A DNA stretch of 64,000 nt from Palsa-504 sp963744575 (GCA_963744575.1 CAVUUF010000016.1:496001-560000); one strand, 5' to 3'. Counted from the first letter of the stretch, positions 43,099-52,278 are shown. The notes: generated from the letters alone by a model not told the origin. Program-made: numbers and translations.

Positions 43099-43923
43099 TT
43101 GGAACTGGTGCATTCCGGGAAGGTCCGGGAACTCTACGCCGACGGCGACGACCTCATCATGGTCGCTTCGGACCGGGTGAGCGTCTACGACGTGGTGCTG
43201 CCCACGCCGGTCCCGGGCAAGGGCCGGGTGCTGACCCAGCTCTCGCTGTGGTGGTTCGGCCAGCTCGGCGGCGTGATCCCCAACCACGTGATCTCCGGCA
43301 CCGACGTACCCGCCGAGTGGGCCGGGCGGGCCATCAGGTGCCGCCGTCTCGAGATGATGCCGGTGGAGTGCATCGCCCGCGGCTACCTGGCCGGCCTCGG
43401 CCTGGCATCCTACCGGGAAACCGGCACGATCTCGGGCGTGCGGGTGCCGCCCGGCCTGGGCGAGGGGTCCCGGCTGCCCGAACCCGTCTTCACCCCCACC
43501 ACCAAGGCCGCAGCCGGCCACGACGAGCCGATGTCTTTCAACGAGGTGGAGGCGCTGGTGGGCGCCGCGCTCGCCGCCGGACTCCGGCGGGCCACCCTGG
43601 AGGTCTACCGGCGTGGCGCCGAGATGGCCGCGGCGCGCGGCATCGTCATCGCCGATACCAAGCTGGAGTTCGGCCTGCTCCCGGACGGGACGCTGATGCT
43701 GGCCGACGAGGTGCTCACGCCCGACTCTTCCCGGTTCTGGCTGGCCGCCGAGTGGCAGCCGGGCCGCCCGCAGCGCTCGCTGGACAAGCAGTTCCTGCGG
43801 GACTGGTCGGCGGGGCTGGACTGGGACCGGCGGCCACCAGGGCCAGCCATCCCGCCCGACGTGGTGGCCGCGACCCAGGCGCGCTACCAGGAGCTCTACA
43901 CCCGGATAACCGGCGGTGATTGA
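43099..43923 (+). CDS. purC: phosphoribosylaminoimidazole-succinocarboxamide synthase
   Basis: A 274-residue SAICAR synthetase of purine biosynthesis. It starts TTG at 43099 (MELVHSGKVRELYADGDDL) with GGGAGGAG eight bases upstream. Family marks are VASDRVSVYDVVLPTPVPGKGRVLTQLSLWWF, PVECIARGYLAGLGLASYRETG, FTPTTKAAAGHDE, IADTKLEFGLLPDG, LADEVLTPDSSRFW and SLDKQFLRDW. The HxGKVRxLY start and length near 280-300 match the prokaryotic enzyme. No other pur genes lie beside it. Confidence 0.96.
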   Translation: MELVHSGKVRELYADGDDLIMVASDRVSVYDVVLPTPVPGKGRVLTQLSLWWFGQLGGVIPNHVISGTDVPAEWAGRAIRCRRLEMMPVECIARGYLAGLGLASYRETGTISGVRVPPGLGEGSRLPEPVFTPTTKAAAGHDEPMSFNEVEALVGAALAAGLRRATLEVYRRGAEMAAARGIVIADTKLEFGLLPDGTLMLADEVLTPDSSRFWLAAEWQPGRPQRSLDKQFLRDWSAGLDWDRRPPGPAIPPDVVAATQARYQELYTRITGGD

Positions 43924-43947
43924 TTATCGTGCCCTTCACGGAAATCC

Positions 43948-44649
43948 TCACGCGGCCTTGACGCACGTGTAGGCGCCGTAGAGGCGGCGCTCGAACTCTA
44001 CGGCGACGATCTCGAACCCGGCCGCGGCGAGCATCGGCTCGAGCAGCCAGCGGAAGGTGCTGAACTCGGTGCGGATATGTTCGGCGTAGTCCTCGCCCGT
44101 GTAGCCGTCGGCTGGGTCCGCTGCGGCGTGCTCGAACCAGCCGCGGAAGATCGCCTCGGCGTCGGCGGGACCAAAATCGTAGATCAGGTCGCGCAGCCGC
44201 AGCACGCCACCGGGCCGTAGCATCCGCGCGATCCGGCCCAGGGCCAGCGCCTTGAAGAAGTCGGGCAACTGATGCAGGGCGTTGCGGGTGTACACGCCGT
44301 CGGCCGGGGGCCCCTGGTGCCGGTAGCTGAGGAAACCGGCCCGCACGCCCTCCAGGTTGGCCAGCCCCGCCGCGGCGGCGCGCTCGCGCAGCGCCGCGAG
44401 CATAGCCGGAGAGATGTCCACCGCGATCACATGCCCGAACCGGGCCGCGGCGGCGAGCGCGAACTGCCCGGCGCCCGCGCCCAGATCCACCACCGCCGAG
44501 GCCGGTCCCAGGCCGTGGGCCGCGAACGCATCCAGGTCCTCGGCCGGGTCGGGATAGCCCTGCTTCCGGTCATAACCGGCCACGAAGTCCGGATCCAGAT
44601 GTTCGGGCCCCGCGTGGGCCAGTTCGTCGATCATCCATGATTCAGCCAC
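43948..44649 (-). CDS. class I SAM-dependent methyltransferase
   Basis: A 233-residue methyltransferase. SAM motif I is SAVVDLGAGAGQFALAAAARFGHVIAVDISPAML (about residues 45-78) and a later strand LRPGGVLRLRDLIYDFG. GTG at 44649 (MAESWMIDELAHAGPEHLDPDFVAGYDRKQGY) is taken as the start because this head is characteristic of the group; ATG 44634 is also possible. Substrate unknown. The 162-base gap before it and the PIG-L gene on the other strand contain no gene. Confidence 0.86.
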   Translation of the reverse strand: MAESWMIDELAHAGPEHLDPDFVAGYDRKQGYPDPAEDLDAFAAHGLGPASAVVDLGAGAGQFALAAAARFGHVIAVDISPAMLAALRERAAAAGLANLEGVRAGFLSYRHQGPPADGVYTRNALHQLPDFFKALALGRIARMLRPGGVLRLRDLIYDFGPADAEAIFRGWFEHAAADPADGYTGEDYAEHIRTEFSTFRWLLEPMLAAAGFEIVAVEFERRLYGAYTCVKAA

Positions 44650-44811
44650 CACGTCATTGTCCTCCGCCACGGCCCGGATTCCGCTGGGTGAGCCGCTGGA
44701 CAGCCCGTTGCTCGCGGACTTCGTGGCGGCCCCGGCCTGAGGATCCTGCGCCTCGGCTGATGGCGGTGTGAAAGAGTTGCGGCAAGACCGCTGGGGAGAG
44801 GGAGGCCGCAG

Positions 44812-45516
44812 ATGCAGCCGATGCCGGAGGACTGGGACCGGGCCGTCGCGGTGGTGGCTCACCCGGACGATCTGGAGTACGGCGTCGCCTCCGCCGTGGC
44901 CCGGTGGACTGGTCAGGGCAAGCACGTCTCCTACCTGCTGGCCACCCGCGGCGAGGCGGGAATCGCCGGCCTGACCCCGGACCAGGTCGGCCCGCTGCGA
45001 GTGGAGGAGGAACGGCGTAGCGCCGCGGTCGTGGGGGTGACCGAGGTCGAGTTCCTCGACCATCCGGACGGGCTGGTGGATTACGGGATCGCGCTGCGGC
45101 GCGACCTGGCGGCGGCGTTCCGCCGGCTGCAGCCCCAGGTGGTCCTCACGATGAACTTCGACCTCACCTGGGGTGAGGAGGGCCCGGTCAACCACGCCGA
45201 CCACCGGGCCGTCGGGCTGGCCGCACTGGACGCCTGCCGGGACGCCGCCAACGAGTGGGTGTTCCCCGAGGCGGGCCCGCGGGCCACGGACATCAGGGAC
45301 GCCTACGTCGCCGCGGTCGGCACGCCGACTCACTTCGTGGACGTCACCGACACCATCGACGCGGGCGTCGCGTCGCTGCGCGAGCACCGCGCCTACATCG
45401 AGGGCCTGGGCCGCGAGTTCGATCCCGACGAGTTCCTGAAGAACATGGCAGGATACGTCGGGCTGGGCGCCGGATGCGAGTACGCGGTGGCGTTCCGCCG
45501 CTTCCCGATGGGCTAG
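44812..45516 (+). CDS. PIG-L family deacetylase (LmbE-like)
   Basis: A 234-residue zinc-dependent deacetylase. The metal motif AVVAHPDDLEYGVASAVARW (AHPDD-E, about residues 13-32), LLATRGEAGIAG, EEERRSAAVVGV and the second His in GPVNHADHRAVGLAALDA are intact. Relatives include mycothiol-pathway MshB and Mca, but this protein is shorter than either and its substrate is unknown. ATG 44812 follows GGGAGG. It overlaps the convergent kinase-like gene by four bases. Confidence 0.9.
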   Translation: MQPMPEDWDRAVAVVAHPDDLEYGVASAVARWTGQGKHVSYLLATRGEAGIAGLTPDQVGPLRVEEERRSAAVVGVTEVEFLDHPDGLVDYGIALRRDLAAAFRRLQPQVVLTMNFDLTWGEEGPVNHADHRAVGLAALDACRDAANEWVFPEAGPRATDIRDAYVAAVGTPTHFVDVTDTIDAGVASLREHRAYIEGLGREFDPDEFLKNMAGYVGLGAGCEYAVAFRRFPMG

Positions 45517-46106
45517 GCCCGCTCGGCCGGCGCGGCCCGATCGGCCAGCGCGGCCACCTGATCCTCCAGCGGCACGGTGGCGGCCAGGCGGTTGTCCACG
45601 GTCAGGTGCGGGGCGGCCGGCTCGTCGCCGAGCCGCATGCTGGCGCAGAACCGCTCGAACTCGGCCAGCTTGGCCGAGTCACGGGCCAGCCCGCGGGTGA
45701 CGAGCCGGTGCCGCAGGGTGGCCTCGTCGGACCTGACCCAGACCAGGCGGACGGTTCCCCCGCCGAGTTCGGCGACCCAGGACCGCCACGGCCGCGCGTC
45801 GTGGACCTGCGCGGTAAACGGGCCGGACAGCAGCACCGGGCAGCCGTAACCGCGGATCTCGCGGGCGGTCGCCGTCATGCCGGCGTACTCATGGATCTTG
45901 ATGTGCTCGTCGTACCAGGGCCCCTCGCGCTCACCCGGCGGGCGGCCCGCGGATTCCAGCACGGCGGCCACGAACGATCCGTACATCGTGTCCTTGTCGA
46001 GCAAGGCAGGCGTCGGCTCGAGCGCGGCGAGCAGCAGGCCCGCGACCGTGCTCTTGCCCGTTCCGGGTGGCCCGGCGATCACCCAGCCCGGCGCGGGACC
46101 GCTCAT
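45513..46106 (-). CDS. P-loop ATPase / small-molecule kinase-like protein
   Basis: A 197-residue P-loop protein. Walker A is VIAGPPGTGKSTVAGLLLAAL (about residues 9-29), followed by LLDKDTMYGSFVAAVLES, WYDEHIKIHEYAGM, PVLLSGPFTAQVHD and VRSDEATLRHRLVTRGLARDSAKLAEFERF, a zeta-toxin/adenylyl-kinase-like layout (AAA_33 type). It probably phosphorylates a small molecule. ATG 46106 is preferred; the upstream codons read into a decayed MFS gene. Substrate unknown. Confidence 0.8.
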   Translation of the reverse strand: MSGPAPGWVIAGPPGTGKSTVAGLLLAALEPTPALLDKDTMYGSFVAAVLESAGRPPGEREGPWYDEHIKIHEYAGMTATAREIRGYGCPVLLSGPFTAQVHDARPWRSWVAELGGGTVRLVWVRSDEATLRHRLVTRGLARDSAKLAEFERFCASMRLGDEPAAPHLTVDNRLAATVPLEDQVAALADRAAPAERA

Positions 46107-46175
46107 GCCCACTGAGCAACCATAGCTGCCGGATGCGAGGACCCCTCGGCGGGGCAAACGCTATCTGCTCGCCTT

Positions 46176-46317
46176 GCGCCACGCCAAACTGGCGGGCGAA
46201 GGCCGGGATGGCGGGGGCGACGATGCCGAACCCGAGTGCGACCGTGAACGAGACCGCGGTGAGGATCGCCACTTCCGGCGGCAGATCACGGAACGGGCCT
46301 CGCCGGGCGCCTCGCAC
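46176..46317 (-). pseudogene. MFS transporter N-terminal stub
   Basis: From GTG at 46317 about 47 codons read RGARRGPFRDLPPEVAILT then AVSFTVALGFGIVAPAIPAFARQFGV, the first transmembrane segment of a major-facilitator transporter. Homology then stops near 46176 and the frame runs into sequence out of frame with the kinase gene. About 350 residues are missing, so this is a deletion remnant whose joint lies within 70 bases upstream of the kinase start. Confidence 0.75.
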
Positions 46318-46408
46318 GGAATCGCATTGTGCCAGCTAATTGATCGGCGCCAAAGTGACCAGCGGGCGCGCACGTGCCGACCTGGGCGCGAAACGGCACA
46401 ATGGCGCC

Positions 46409-46993
46409 ATGGCAACACACGTCGCATTGCTGCGCGGCATCAACGTCGGCGGCCGGAACAAGGTCCCGATGGCGGACCTGCGTGAGGTGGTCGCCTCGCT
46501 CGGGCACACCGGCGTGACCACCTACATCCAGAGCGGGAACGTGCTGTTCAGCACCGCCGGCACGGACACTGCGAAGCTGGCCGCGGCGCTGGAGGCGGCC
46601 ATCGAGGAGAGGTTCGGCATCTGGTCCTCGGTGGTGGTCCTGAGCCGGGCACAGCTGGCCGAGATACTGGCCGGCAACCCGTACACCGGCGAGCCGAACC
46701 CCAAGCTGGTGCACGTGGTGTTCCTGAACGCCGCGCCGCCCGGGGAACTGCTCGACCGCATCGCGGCCGCCGAGAGCGCGGCGGCGGCCAAGGGCAGCCG
46801 CGACACCGTGCAAGCGGCCGGCCGCGCCCTGTTCCTGCACACGCCGGACGGCTACGGAACCAGCGAGCTGGCCCAGACGCTGTTCCGGATCGTCAGCCCG
46901 CCCGCGAAACAGAAGAAGCCGGGCCTGGCCGCCACGGCCAGGAACTGGGCCACCGCCACCAAGCTGCTGTCCCTGTGCGAGGAGAAGCGGTGA
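46409..46993 (+). CDS. DUF1697 family protein
   Basis: A 194-residue DUF1697 protein: MATHVALLRGINVGGRNKVPMADLREVVASLGHTGVTTYIQSGNVLF is the family opening, with NPYTGEPNPKLVHVVFL, the RDTVQAAGRALFLHTPDGYGTSEL stretch and ATARNWATATKLLSLCE at the end. Function unknown for the family. ATG 46409 is chosen over the longer frame from 46340 because the family starts there. It overlaps the SDR gene by GTGA, suggesting coupling. Confidence 0.92.
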   Translation: MATHVALLRGINVGGRNKVPMADLREVVASLGHTGVTTYIQSGNVLFSTAGTDTAKLAAALEAAIEERFGIWSSVVVLSRAQLAEILAGNPYTGEPNPKLVHVVFLNAAPPGELLDRIAAAESAAAAKGSRDTVQAAGRALFLHTPDGYGTSELAQTLFRIVSPPAKQKKPGLAATARNWATATKLLSLCEEKR

Positions 46994-47733
46994 GGCGGGC
47001 GGTCCTGGTGACGGGGGCGTCGCGGGGCATCGGGCGGGCAGTGGCCCAGGCATTCGCGGGGGCGGGTGACCGGGTGGCGGTGCACCACCGCGGCTCCCCC
47101 GGGCTGGCCAGCCAGGTGCTGGCCGGGCTGCCAGGCAGTGGGCACACGGTGGTACAGGCCGACCTGGCCGATGCCGAGGCCGTCCGGCGGATGGTCGACC
47201 AGGCCCACGCCGACCTGGACGGCCTGGACGTGCTGGTCAACAACGCCGGGATCTACGCCTCGCACCCGATCACCGAGGTGTCCTACCAGCGATGGCAGGA
47301 CATCTGGCGGGAGACTCTCGCCGTCAACCTCACCGGCGCGGCCAACGTGACCTGGTGCGCCGTGCAGTACATGAGGCAGACCGGCGGCCGGATCGTCAAC
47401 GTGACCTCGCGCGGTGCGTTCCGCGGCGAGCCGCGGCACCCGGCCTACGGAGCGAGCAAGGCCGGGCTGAACTCGTTCGGGCAGTCGATGGCCCGGGCCC
47501 TGGCGCCGCTCGGCATCGCGGTCGCGACCGTCGCCCCGGGGTACGTGGCCACCGACATGGCGCGCAGCGACCTGAACTCACCCCGCGGCGACCAGATCCG
47601 GGCGCAGAGCCCGTTCAACCGGATCGCGACGCCGGAGGAAATCGCCGCCGCCGTGGTCTACCTGGCCTCTCCCGAGGCCGAGTGGGCCAGCGGGGCCATC
47701 CTCGATCTCAACGGAGCCTCATACCTTCGCTGA
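46990..47733 (+). CDS. short-chain dehydrogenase/reductase
   Basis: A 247-residue classical SDR. The cofactor motif is VLVTGASRGIGRAVAQAF (TGxxxGIG, about residues 5-22), with VNNAGIYAS, the catalytic VNVTSRGAFRGEPRHPAYGASKAGL (Ser-Tyr-Lys) and APGYVATDMARSD. ILDLNGASYLR ends the protein where FabG relatives have VDGG. Substrate unknown. The GTG start overlaps the DUF1697 stop. Its 3' end overlaps the convergent phosphotransferase gene by 26 bases. Confidence 0.93.
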   Translation: MRRAVLVTGASRGIGRAVAQAFAGAGDRVAVHHRGSPGLASQVLAGLPGSGHTVVQADLADAEAVRRMVDQAHADLDGLDVLVNNAGIYASHPITEVSYQRWQDIWRETLAVNLTGAANVTWCAVQYMRQTGGRIVNVTSRGAFRGEPRHPAYGASKAGLNSFGQSMARALAPLGIAVATVAPGYVATDMARSDLNSPRGDQIRAQSPFNRIATPEEIAAAVVYLASPEAEWASGAILDLNGASYLR

Positions 47734-48713
47734 GGTTCGCGATGGTGATTTCCAGGGCCTGCCAGGCGTGCTCGGCGCCGGGAGTGCGGCAATGCGGGGC
47801 GCGGAGGTACCGGACGAAACAGGACATGTCGTCCAGGGCCCAGCGCAGCCGGTAGAGCTCCAGCGCGGTCGTATCGACCGGGCGGCCGGTGAGCTCGGTG
47901 TAGCGGCACAGCTCGTCGCCGGTCTCGGTGGCCATGAGCCACAGGTCGCGCTCGGGCGGGGCCAGGCCGGCCGTATCCCAGTCGATCAGCATGAGGTCAC
48001 CGCCGGACACGCGGATGACGTTGCCGGGGTGGGGCTCGCCGTGGGTGATGACGGTCTCCGCTGCGGACTGCGCGCCGCCGGCCCAGCGGTCCATGGTGTC
48101 CAGCCAGCGGCGCACCGGCCCGGCGGCGCCGGCCACCAGGGACCGGGCCCGCTCGGCGAATGGGCCGCCGGTCCAGGGCTGGCCCAGCTCGCGCAGGGCC
48201 GCCTCCAGGTCAGCGCGCCAGGACAGCCCGAACCCCGGCCGCGGCAGCCGGACCGCAGCCGGGTCCACGCGGTGCAGCGCGGCCAGCATCGCCACCAGAC
48301 CAGCGCGGTCGGGAGCGGGCCGAGGCGCGCCCCACCGGAACGGGGTCCCGCGCAGGAACGGGAACACCGCGACGGCGTGCCGGGTGCCGAGCGGCCGCAC
48401 CGTCTGGCCGTCCCGCGCCGGGACCGGGGCGGCCACGAACCCGAGAGCGGCACTGTCGCGGAGGGTCACGGCGGCGTCCATCGCCGCACGCAGGCCAGCG
48501 AACACGGCGGGCCTGGTCCGTCCCAGCCATCCCTTGTCGTCCAGGTCGTCGACCGTGACGAACCATTGTTCCCGCTGGTCGCAGGTAACCACCCAGTGGT
48601 AGCTCCCACCGCCCACGGGGGCGTAGCGCAGCGTCTCGGCCCCGAGGCCCCAGCCGTCGGCCAGGGCACGAGTCCAGGTCTCGTTCGGTTACTCCCGTAG
48701 GCCGGTCCCTCAC
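47708..48713 (-). pseudogene. aminoglycoside-phosphotransferase-family protein, N-terminal frameshift
   Basis: An APH-like kinase. The N-terminus is split: a frame from GTG 48713 reads VTERDLDS, then near 48668-48672 one extra base moves the coding frame to ALADGWGLGAETLRYAPVGGGSYHWVV. From there a continuous part (301 residues from GTG 48616) carries the kinase core VITHGEPHPGNVIRVSGGDLMLIDWDTAGLAPPERDLWLMA with the catalytic HGEPHPGN and metal-binding IDWD. Restored length is 334. A working protein from the internal GTG would lack the first beta strand. Substrate unknown. Confidence 0.7.
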
Positions 48714-48822
48714 GAGGCCTCACGGTACGGTGGGCCGCCGCCGGCTGGCCAGCCGATTTCGGGCCGAACGGGCTGGGCCGGGGGCCTCGCCGAGGGCGAC
48801 CGCGCCTCGCCGGGCGGGCGGC

Positions 48823-49317
48823 TCAGGACGGCCGGTTCCCGTCTGGCGAGGCAGTGGGCAGCACGGTCATCACCCGGCTCCAGGCGAGCTCGGTGCCGGC
48901 CGCCAGGCAGCCGTCGACCACCGCGTCGGCTACCCAGGGCGCTGACCCTGATGGCCGGCATGACCGGCGCGATGTGCGCGAGTTCCCTGGCGACCGCCTC
49001 GGCGAAGCCAGGGGCGCGGCCGATCCCGCCGCCGAGCACGATCAGGTCCGGGTCGACCACAGAAACGACCGCGCAGGCCCGAACGCCTCCCGCAGGCCGG
49101 CCAGCGCGGCCGGGCGATCCCAGCCGCGCAGGCCGCCGGTGAGCTTCATCGCGTTGCGCCGCGGATCGTAGACGCCGGGGCTGCCGATCACCGTCTGGGT
49201 GATGGCCGGACGGGGCGCAGCTGCGCACCGGCGAGAGCCAGGCGCGCCGGGACCCGTTCGGGCTCGGCACGCAGCTTGGCCAGTCCGACGCCGCGCCGCC
49301 GCGGCCACCGCACGCTG
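48823..49317 (-). pseudogene. ROK-family sugar kinase/regulator, decayed
   Basis: Fragments of a ROK protein in more than one frame. One frame gives GSPGVYDPRRNAMKLTGGLRGWDRPAALAGLREAFG (upstream part of the domain); another gives AVVSVVDPDLIVLGGGIGRAPGFAEAVARELAHI; a third gives ADAVVDGCLAAGTELAWSRVMTVLP and the C-terminus to TGA at 48823. The middle, with the ENDVNAAALAE-type segment and the Cys-rich zinc loop, is absent, and the joins do not share a frame. Non-functional. Confidence 0.8.
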
Positions 49318-49322
49318 ACCGG

Positions 49323-50312
49323 TCAGCGCCGCAGCAGGTTCTTCTTTTCCTTCTTGCGCAGCTTGCGGTCATCCCGCAGTTCGGAGAAGGGCTCCTGGTC
49401 GATCGGATGCCCGGCGGCGACGGCGCGGCCGCGCTCGAGCTCGGCGTTGAACTCCGCGCCGAACAGGATGGCCACGTTGGAGATCCACATCCAGATCAGG
49501 AAGATGATGACGCCGGCCAGGCTGCCGTAGACCTTGTTGTAGTGGCCGAAGCTGGCCACGTACAGGGCGAACAGGGCGGAAGCGATCAGCCACAGCGCGA
49601 CGGCGATGAAGCCGCCGGGGCTGACCCACTGGAAGCCGTGCCTGGCGTTCGGGCTGGCCCAGAACAAGATGGCGAGGATCAGCCCGATGATGACCAGCAG
49701 CACCGGCCACTTCGCTATCTCCCAGACGGTGACCGCGGTCGACCCGATGCCCAGTATGTTCCCGGCCTTCTGGGCCAGGGCACCGGTCAGCACGACGATG
49801 ACGGACGCGGCCACGAGCAAGATCATGGTTGCCGCGGTGACACCGAGCCGTACCGGCGCGGTCTTCCAGATCGGCCGGCCCTCCGGCACGTCGTAGATGA
49901 CGTTGGAGGCACGCATGAAGGCCGCGACGTAGTTGGACGCCGACCACAGGGCCAGCACGATGCCCGCGATGCCGACGATGCCCGAGGCGGCGTGGCTGTG
50001 CTGCAGGTGGGTGACCTGACTGGTGATGATCTTCCCGATGGACGGCGGCGCCGCCTTGCTCAGACTGCTGATCAGCGGCTGGGTGGCCGACCTGCCCACG
50101 AAGCCGAGCAAGGAGACCAGCACCAGCAGGCCGGGGAAGATCGACTGGATGCCGAAGTAGGTCAGCGCCGCCGCGCGGTCCTGCAGGTCGTCATCCTTGT
50201 ATTCCTTCAGGGTCCGCTTGGCGGCCGCCAGCCAGGAGCCGCCGCCTAGATCCGCCGGGCCCTCCGGCACATCGTCGCGGGCGTTGCTGTCCGCATCCTG
50301 CATGCTGGTCAT
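49323..50312 (-). CDS. YihY/BrkB-family inner-membrane protein
   Basis: A 329-residue membrane protein. After a polar head (WLAAAKRTLKEYKDDDLQDRAAALTYFGIQSIFPGLLVLVSLLGFVG) six or so hydrophobic segments follow, including VLALWSASNYVAAFMRASNVIYDVPEGRPIWKT, a conserved loop of the family, and IIFLIWMWISNVAILFGAEFNAELERGR. The Lys/Arg-rich tail ends KKEKKNLLRR. Function unknown; the family was once called RNase BN. Heads towards the decayed ROK gene, and sits after the stress genes of the next cluster. Confidence 0.92.
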   Translation of the reverse strand: MTSMQDADSNARDDVPEGPADLGGGSWLAAAKRTLKEYKDDDLQDRAAALTYFGIQSIFPGLLVLVSLLGFVGRSATQPLISSLSKAAPPSIGKIITSQVTHLQHSHAASGIVGIAGIVLALWSASNYVAAFMRASNVIYDVPEGRPIWKTAPVRLGVTAATMILLVAASVIVVLTGALAQKAGNILGIGSTAVTVWEIAKWPVLLVIIGLILAILFWASPNARHGFQWVSPGGFIAVALWLIASALFALYVASFGHYNKVYGSLAGVIIFLIWMWISNVAILFGAEFNAELERGRAVAAGHPIDQEPFSELRDDRKLRKKEKKNLLRR

Positions 50313-50361
50313 TGGCGGTACCTCTGCTGCTCCCTGGCCGCCGGGCGTGAGCCGACATGGA

Positions 50362-50946
50362 TCACTGACGGCTATCGGTCACGGTGTCGCGGGCGGCCTG
50401 AGCCTGATCCCGCACGCCGCGTGCGGAACTGGCCGCCTCGTCCTTGACCGTGGCGGCTGCGTCAGCCGCTGTGCTCTTGACCGACTCGGCGGCCTGCTGG
50501 GCGGAGTCCTTGAGGCTGGCCGCGGCCTGTTTGGCCGCGTCGGTGACCGCGGGCGCGGCGGCTTCCTTGACTTTGGCCGCTGCCTGCTCCTCGGCGCTGC
50601 TGGCTGGCAGCAGCGAGCCCACCAGCCAGCCGATGCCGACCGCGATCAGGCCGACGGCCAGGGGGTTGCCCGAGGCCTGGCGGCGGATCTGCTGCTGGGC
50701 TCCCGACATCTTCTGCTGCGCGGCCGACGTTGTCTGTCCCGCGGCCGAGTTCATGCCGGACGCTGACTGTGATGCCGCCCCCATGACCTTGTCCTTAGCG
50801 CCGGCGATGGCCGAACGCGCGCGGGCGGTGGTGCGCCTGGCCGCGTGCGCGGGATTGACGGTATCGGCCAGGGCGTTGACGTCCTGGCTGAGGCCGCTGC
50901 GGGTTTCCTCGATGTCCTGGCGGATCTGGTCCGGATCGGTGCTCAT
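50362..50946 (-). CDS. DUF3618 membrane protein
   Basis: A 194-residue protein. TDPDQIRQDIEETRSGLSQDVNALADTVNPAHAARRTTARAR (residues 3-44) is the DUF3618 segment. A Gln/Ala-rich linker follows, then a transmembrane helix NPLAVGLIAVGIGWLVGSLLP (about 94-114) and a long Ala-rich helical tail of coiled-coil type (SAQQAAESVKSTAADAAATVKDEA). It overlaps the Holin-X gene (ATGA), and such genes commonly pair. Probably a membrane-stress protein; function unproven. Confidence 0.85.
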   Translation of the reverse strand: MSTDPDQIRQDIEETRSGLSQDVNALADTVNPAHAARRTTARARSAIAGAKDKVMGAASQSASGMNSAAGQTTSAAQQKMSGAQQQIRRQASGNPLAVGLIAVGIGWLVGSLLPASSAEEQAAAKVKEAAAPAVTDAAKQAAASLKDSAQQAAESVKSTAADAAATVKDEAASSARGVRDQAQAARDTVTDSRQ

Positions 50947-51362
50947 GGCCTGCCCTCGTTTCCTTTCACGGCGTCAGGAATCTGCTTGACCGTCTGCACG
51001 GTTTGCGGCGTGCCGGACACCGCGGTGATTTCGCGGCGGCCCGCCAGCCCGAGAATGATGGCGATGATCAGCCAGACGGTCCCGACGATCAGCGCCGACC
51101 AGCCGTGGCCGGTGCTGTCGCCGATGCCCCACCAGGCCGCGACCGAGACGAACAGCAACACCATGTGGCCGGCGACGCCGGCGCTGGCCAGCATCCCGGC
51201 GCCCTTGCCCGCCCGGGTGGCGGACTGGCGCAACTCGGCCTTGGCCAGCTGTACTTCCTGGCGCATCAGCGTGCTCAGGTCTGCGGCGACGTCGGAGAAT
51301 GCCTTGCCCACCGACGGTCGCGAATCGGGCGTCGGCGCGGCCGCCCCCGCCGGGCTGGTCAC
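50943..51362 (-). CDS. phage-holin-family / actinobacterial Holin-X protein (DUF1469-like)
   Basis: A 139-residue protein starting GTG at 51362, inside the stop of the upstream gene. FSDVAADLSTLMRQEVQLAKAELRQSATRAGKGAGMLASAGVAGHMVLLFVSVAAWWGI and LIVGTVWLIIAIILGLAGRREI show the conserved amphipathic helix and two transmembrane helices of the family. Despite its name the family is mostly chromosomal and of unknown role, often beside DUF3618 and PRC/YsnF genes as here. Confidence 0.86.
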   Translation of the reverse strand: MTSPAGAAAPTPDSRPSVGKAFSDVAADLSTLMRQEVQLAKAELRQSATRAGKGAGMLASAGVAGHMVLLFVSVAAWWGIGDSTGHGWSALIVGTVWLIIAIILGLAGRREITAVSGTPQTVQTVKQIPDAVKGNEGRP

Positions 51363-52114
51363 GGCAGCTCCCCGGGGACGGCCCGGGGGATGCGGCCGAC
51401 ATCGGCCCGCTCGGTGCTTGCGGCCGGAACCGTGCCGGCGGCCGGGGAATCGCCGGCCGGGGCGGAAACGTCCGCACCGGCGCCGGTGGCCATCCCGGCC
51501 TGGTAAGCCGCCTCCGCGGGATCCCGGGCCCATGACCCGGCCCCCGGCGCGCGGCCAGGTGCCGCGGCCGCGGCGGGCTCCTGATCGTCGCTGCTGGCGG
51601 CCCTCATGCCGCGGGTCAGCCGGCCAGCGATCAGGCCCGCCCCCGCCGCCATGGCCAGGAAGGCTCCCGGCCTGCGGCGCGCGAACGACTGCACCTCGTC
51701 CGCCACCTGCGCAGGCTGGCGGCTGCTCAGCCAGTGAGCGGCGTCACCGGCCCGTGCCGCCGCCTGACGGGCCAGATCGGCGGCCACGCCGTCCTGGGGT
51801 GAACCGCCGGCCATGGCGCTGAGCTGATCGCCGAGCGACTGCAGCATGGCCGCCAGCCGCTGCTGTCCCCGGGCCGCTTGATCCCCGAGCTGATCCTGGG
51901 CCTGGCGCACCAGGTCCCGGCCCTGGCGGGCGGCCTCTGCGGCCATCCCCGAGGCCTGCTCCCGGGCGGCATCAGCCGCGTGCTTCCCGGCCTGAACCGT
52001 GCCCCGGCTCAGCCCGGCCGCCTGATCCCTGACCATCTCGGCGGTTCCCTGCCGTGGCGGCGAGTCCGCTCGCTGCGCCGGCGGCGCGGACTCGGCCGAG
52101 TATTCCTGTGTCAT
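51359..52114 (-). CDS. Ala/Gln-rich helical membrane-associated protein
   Basis: A 251-residue protein starting MTQEYSAESAPPAQRADS at 52114. Residues 30-160 are long amphipathic helices rich in Ala, Gln and Arg (AAREQASGMAAEAARQGRDLVRQAQDQLGDQAARGQQRLAAMLQSLG), then SFARRRPGAFLAMAAGAGLIAGRLTRGM, a short transmembrane-like helix. This is the pattern of proteins that sit in the same cluster with Holin-X and DUF3618 in actinomycetes. No enzyme motif. It overlaps the Holin-X start (GTGA). Confidence 0.72.
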   Translation of the reverse strand: MTQEYSAESAPPAQRADSPPRQGTAEMVRDQAAGLSRGTVQAGKHAADAAREQASGMAAEAARQGRDLVRQAQDQLGDQAARGQQRLAAMLQSLGDQLSAMAGGSPQDGVAADLARQAAARAGDAAHWLSSRQPAQVADEVQSFARRRPGAFLAMAAGAGLIAGRLTRGMRAASSDDQEPAAAAAPGRAPGAGSWARDPAEAAYQAGMATGAGADVSAPAGDSPAAGTVPAASTERADVGRIPRAVPGELP

Positions 52115-52229
52115 GTGGCAATGTCCTCTCAACTGGTGCGTTGCGGCCCGCACGTTCAGCGCGGCCGGTCTGCGCGGCCGCACGGCAGTCCCGGCTGTCG
52201 CGGCGCAGCGGCCGCGTCAGCCAGGTCGA

Positions 52230-52278
52230 CGCCCCCGGGCTCCTCGCCGGGCCCTGTGCGGCGAGGAGCCCGGGGGCG
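52230..52278 (-). terminator. 20-bp perfect hairpin after the PRC-YsnF gene
   Basis: The stem arms at 52230-52249 and 52259-52278 are exact complements (20 bp, GC-rich, nine-base loop). Reading leftward, the stem begins 43 bases past the stop of the PRC-YsnF gene and lies upstream of the next leftward gene, so it should end that transcript. Confidence 0.85.

Noticed and set aside
44650..45387. N-terminal extension of the methyltransferase frame
   Set aside because: It is antisense to the PIG-L gene and has shadow composition.
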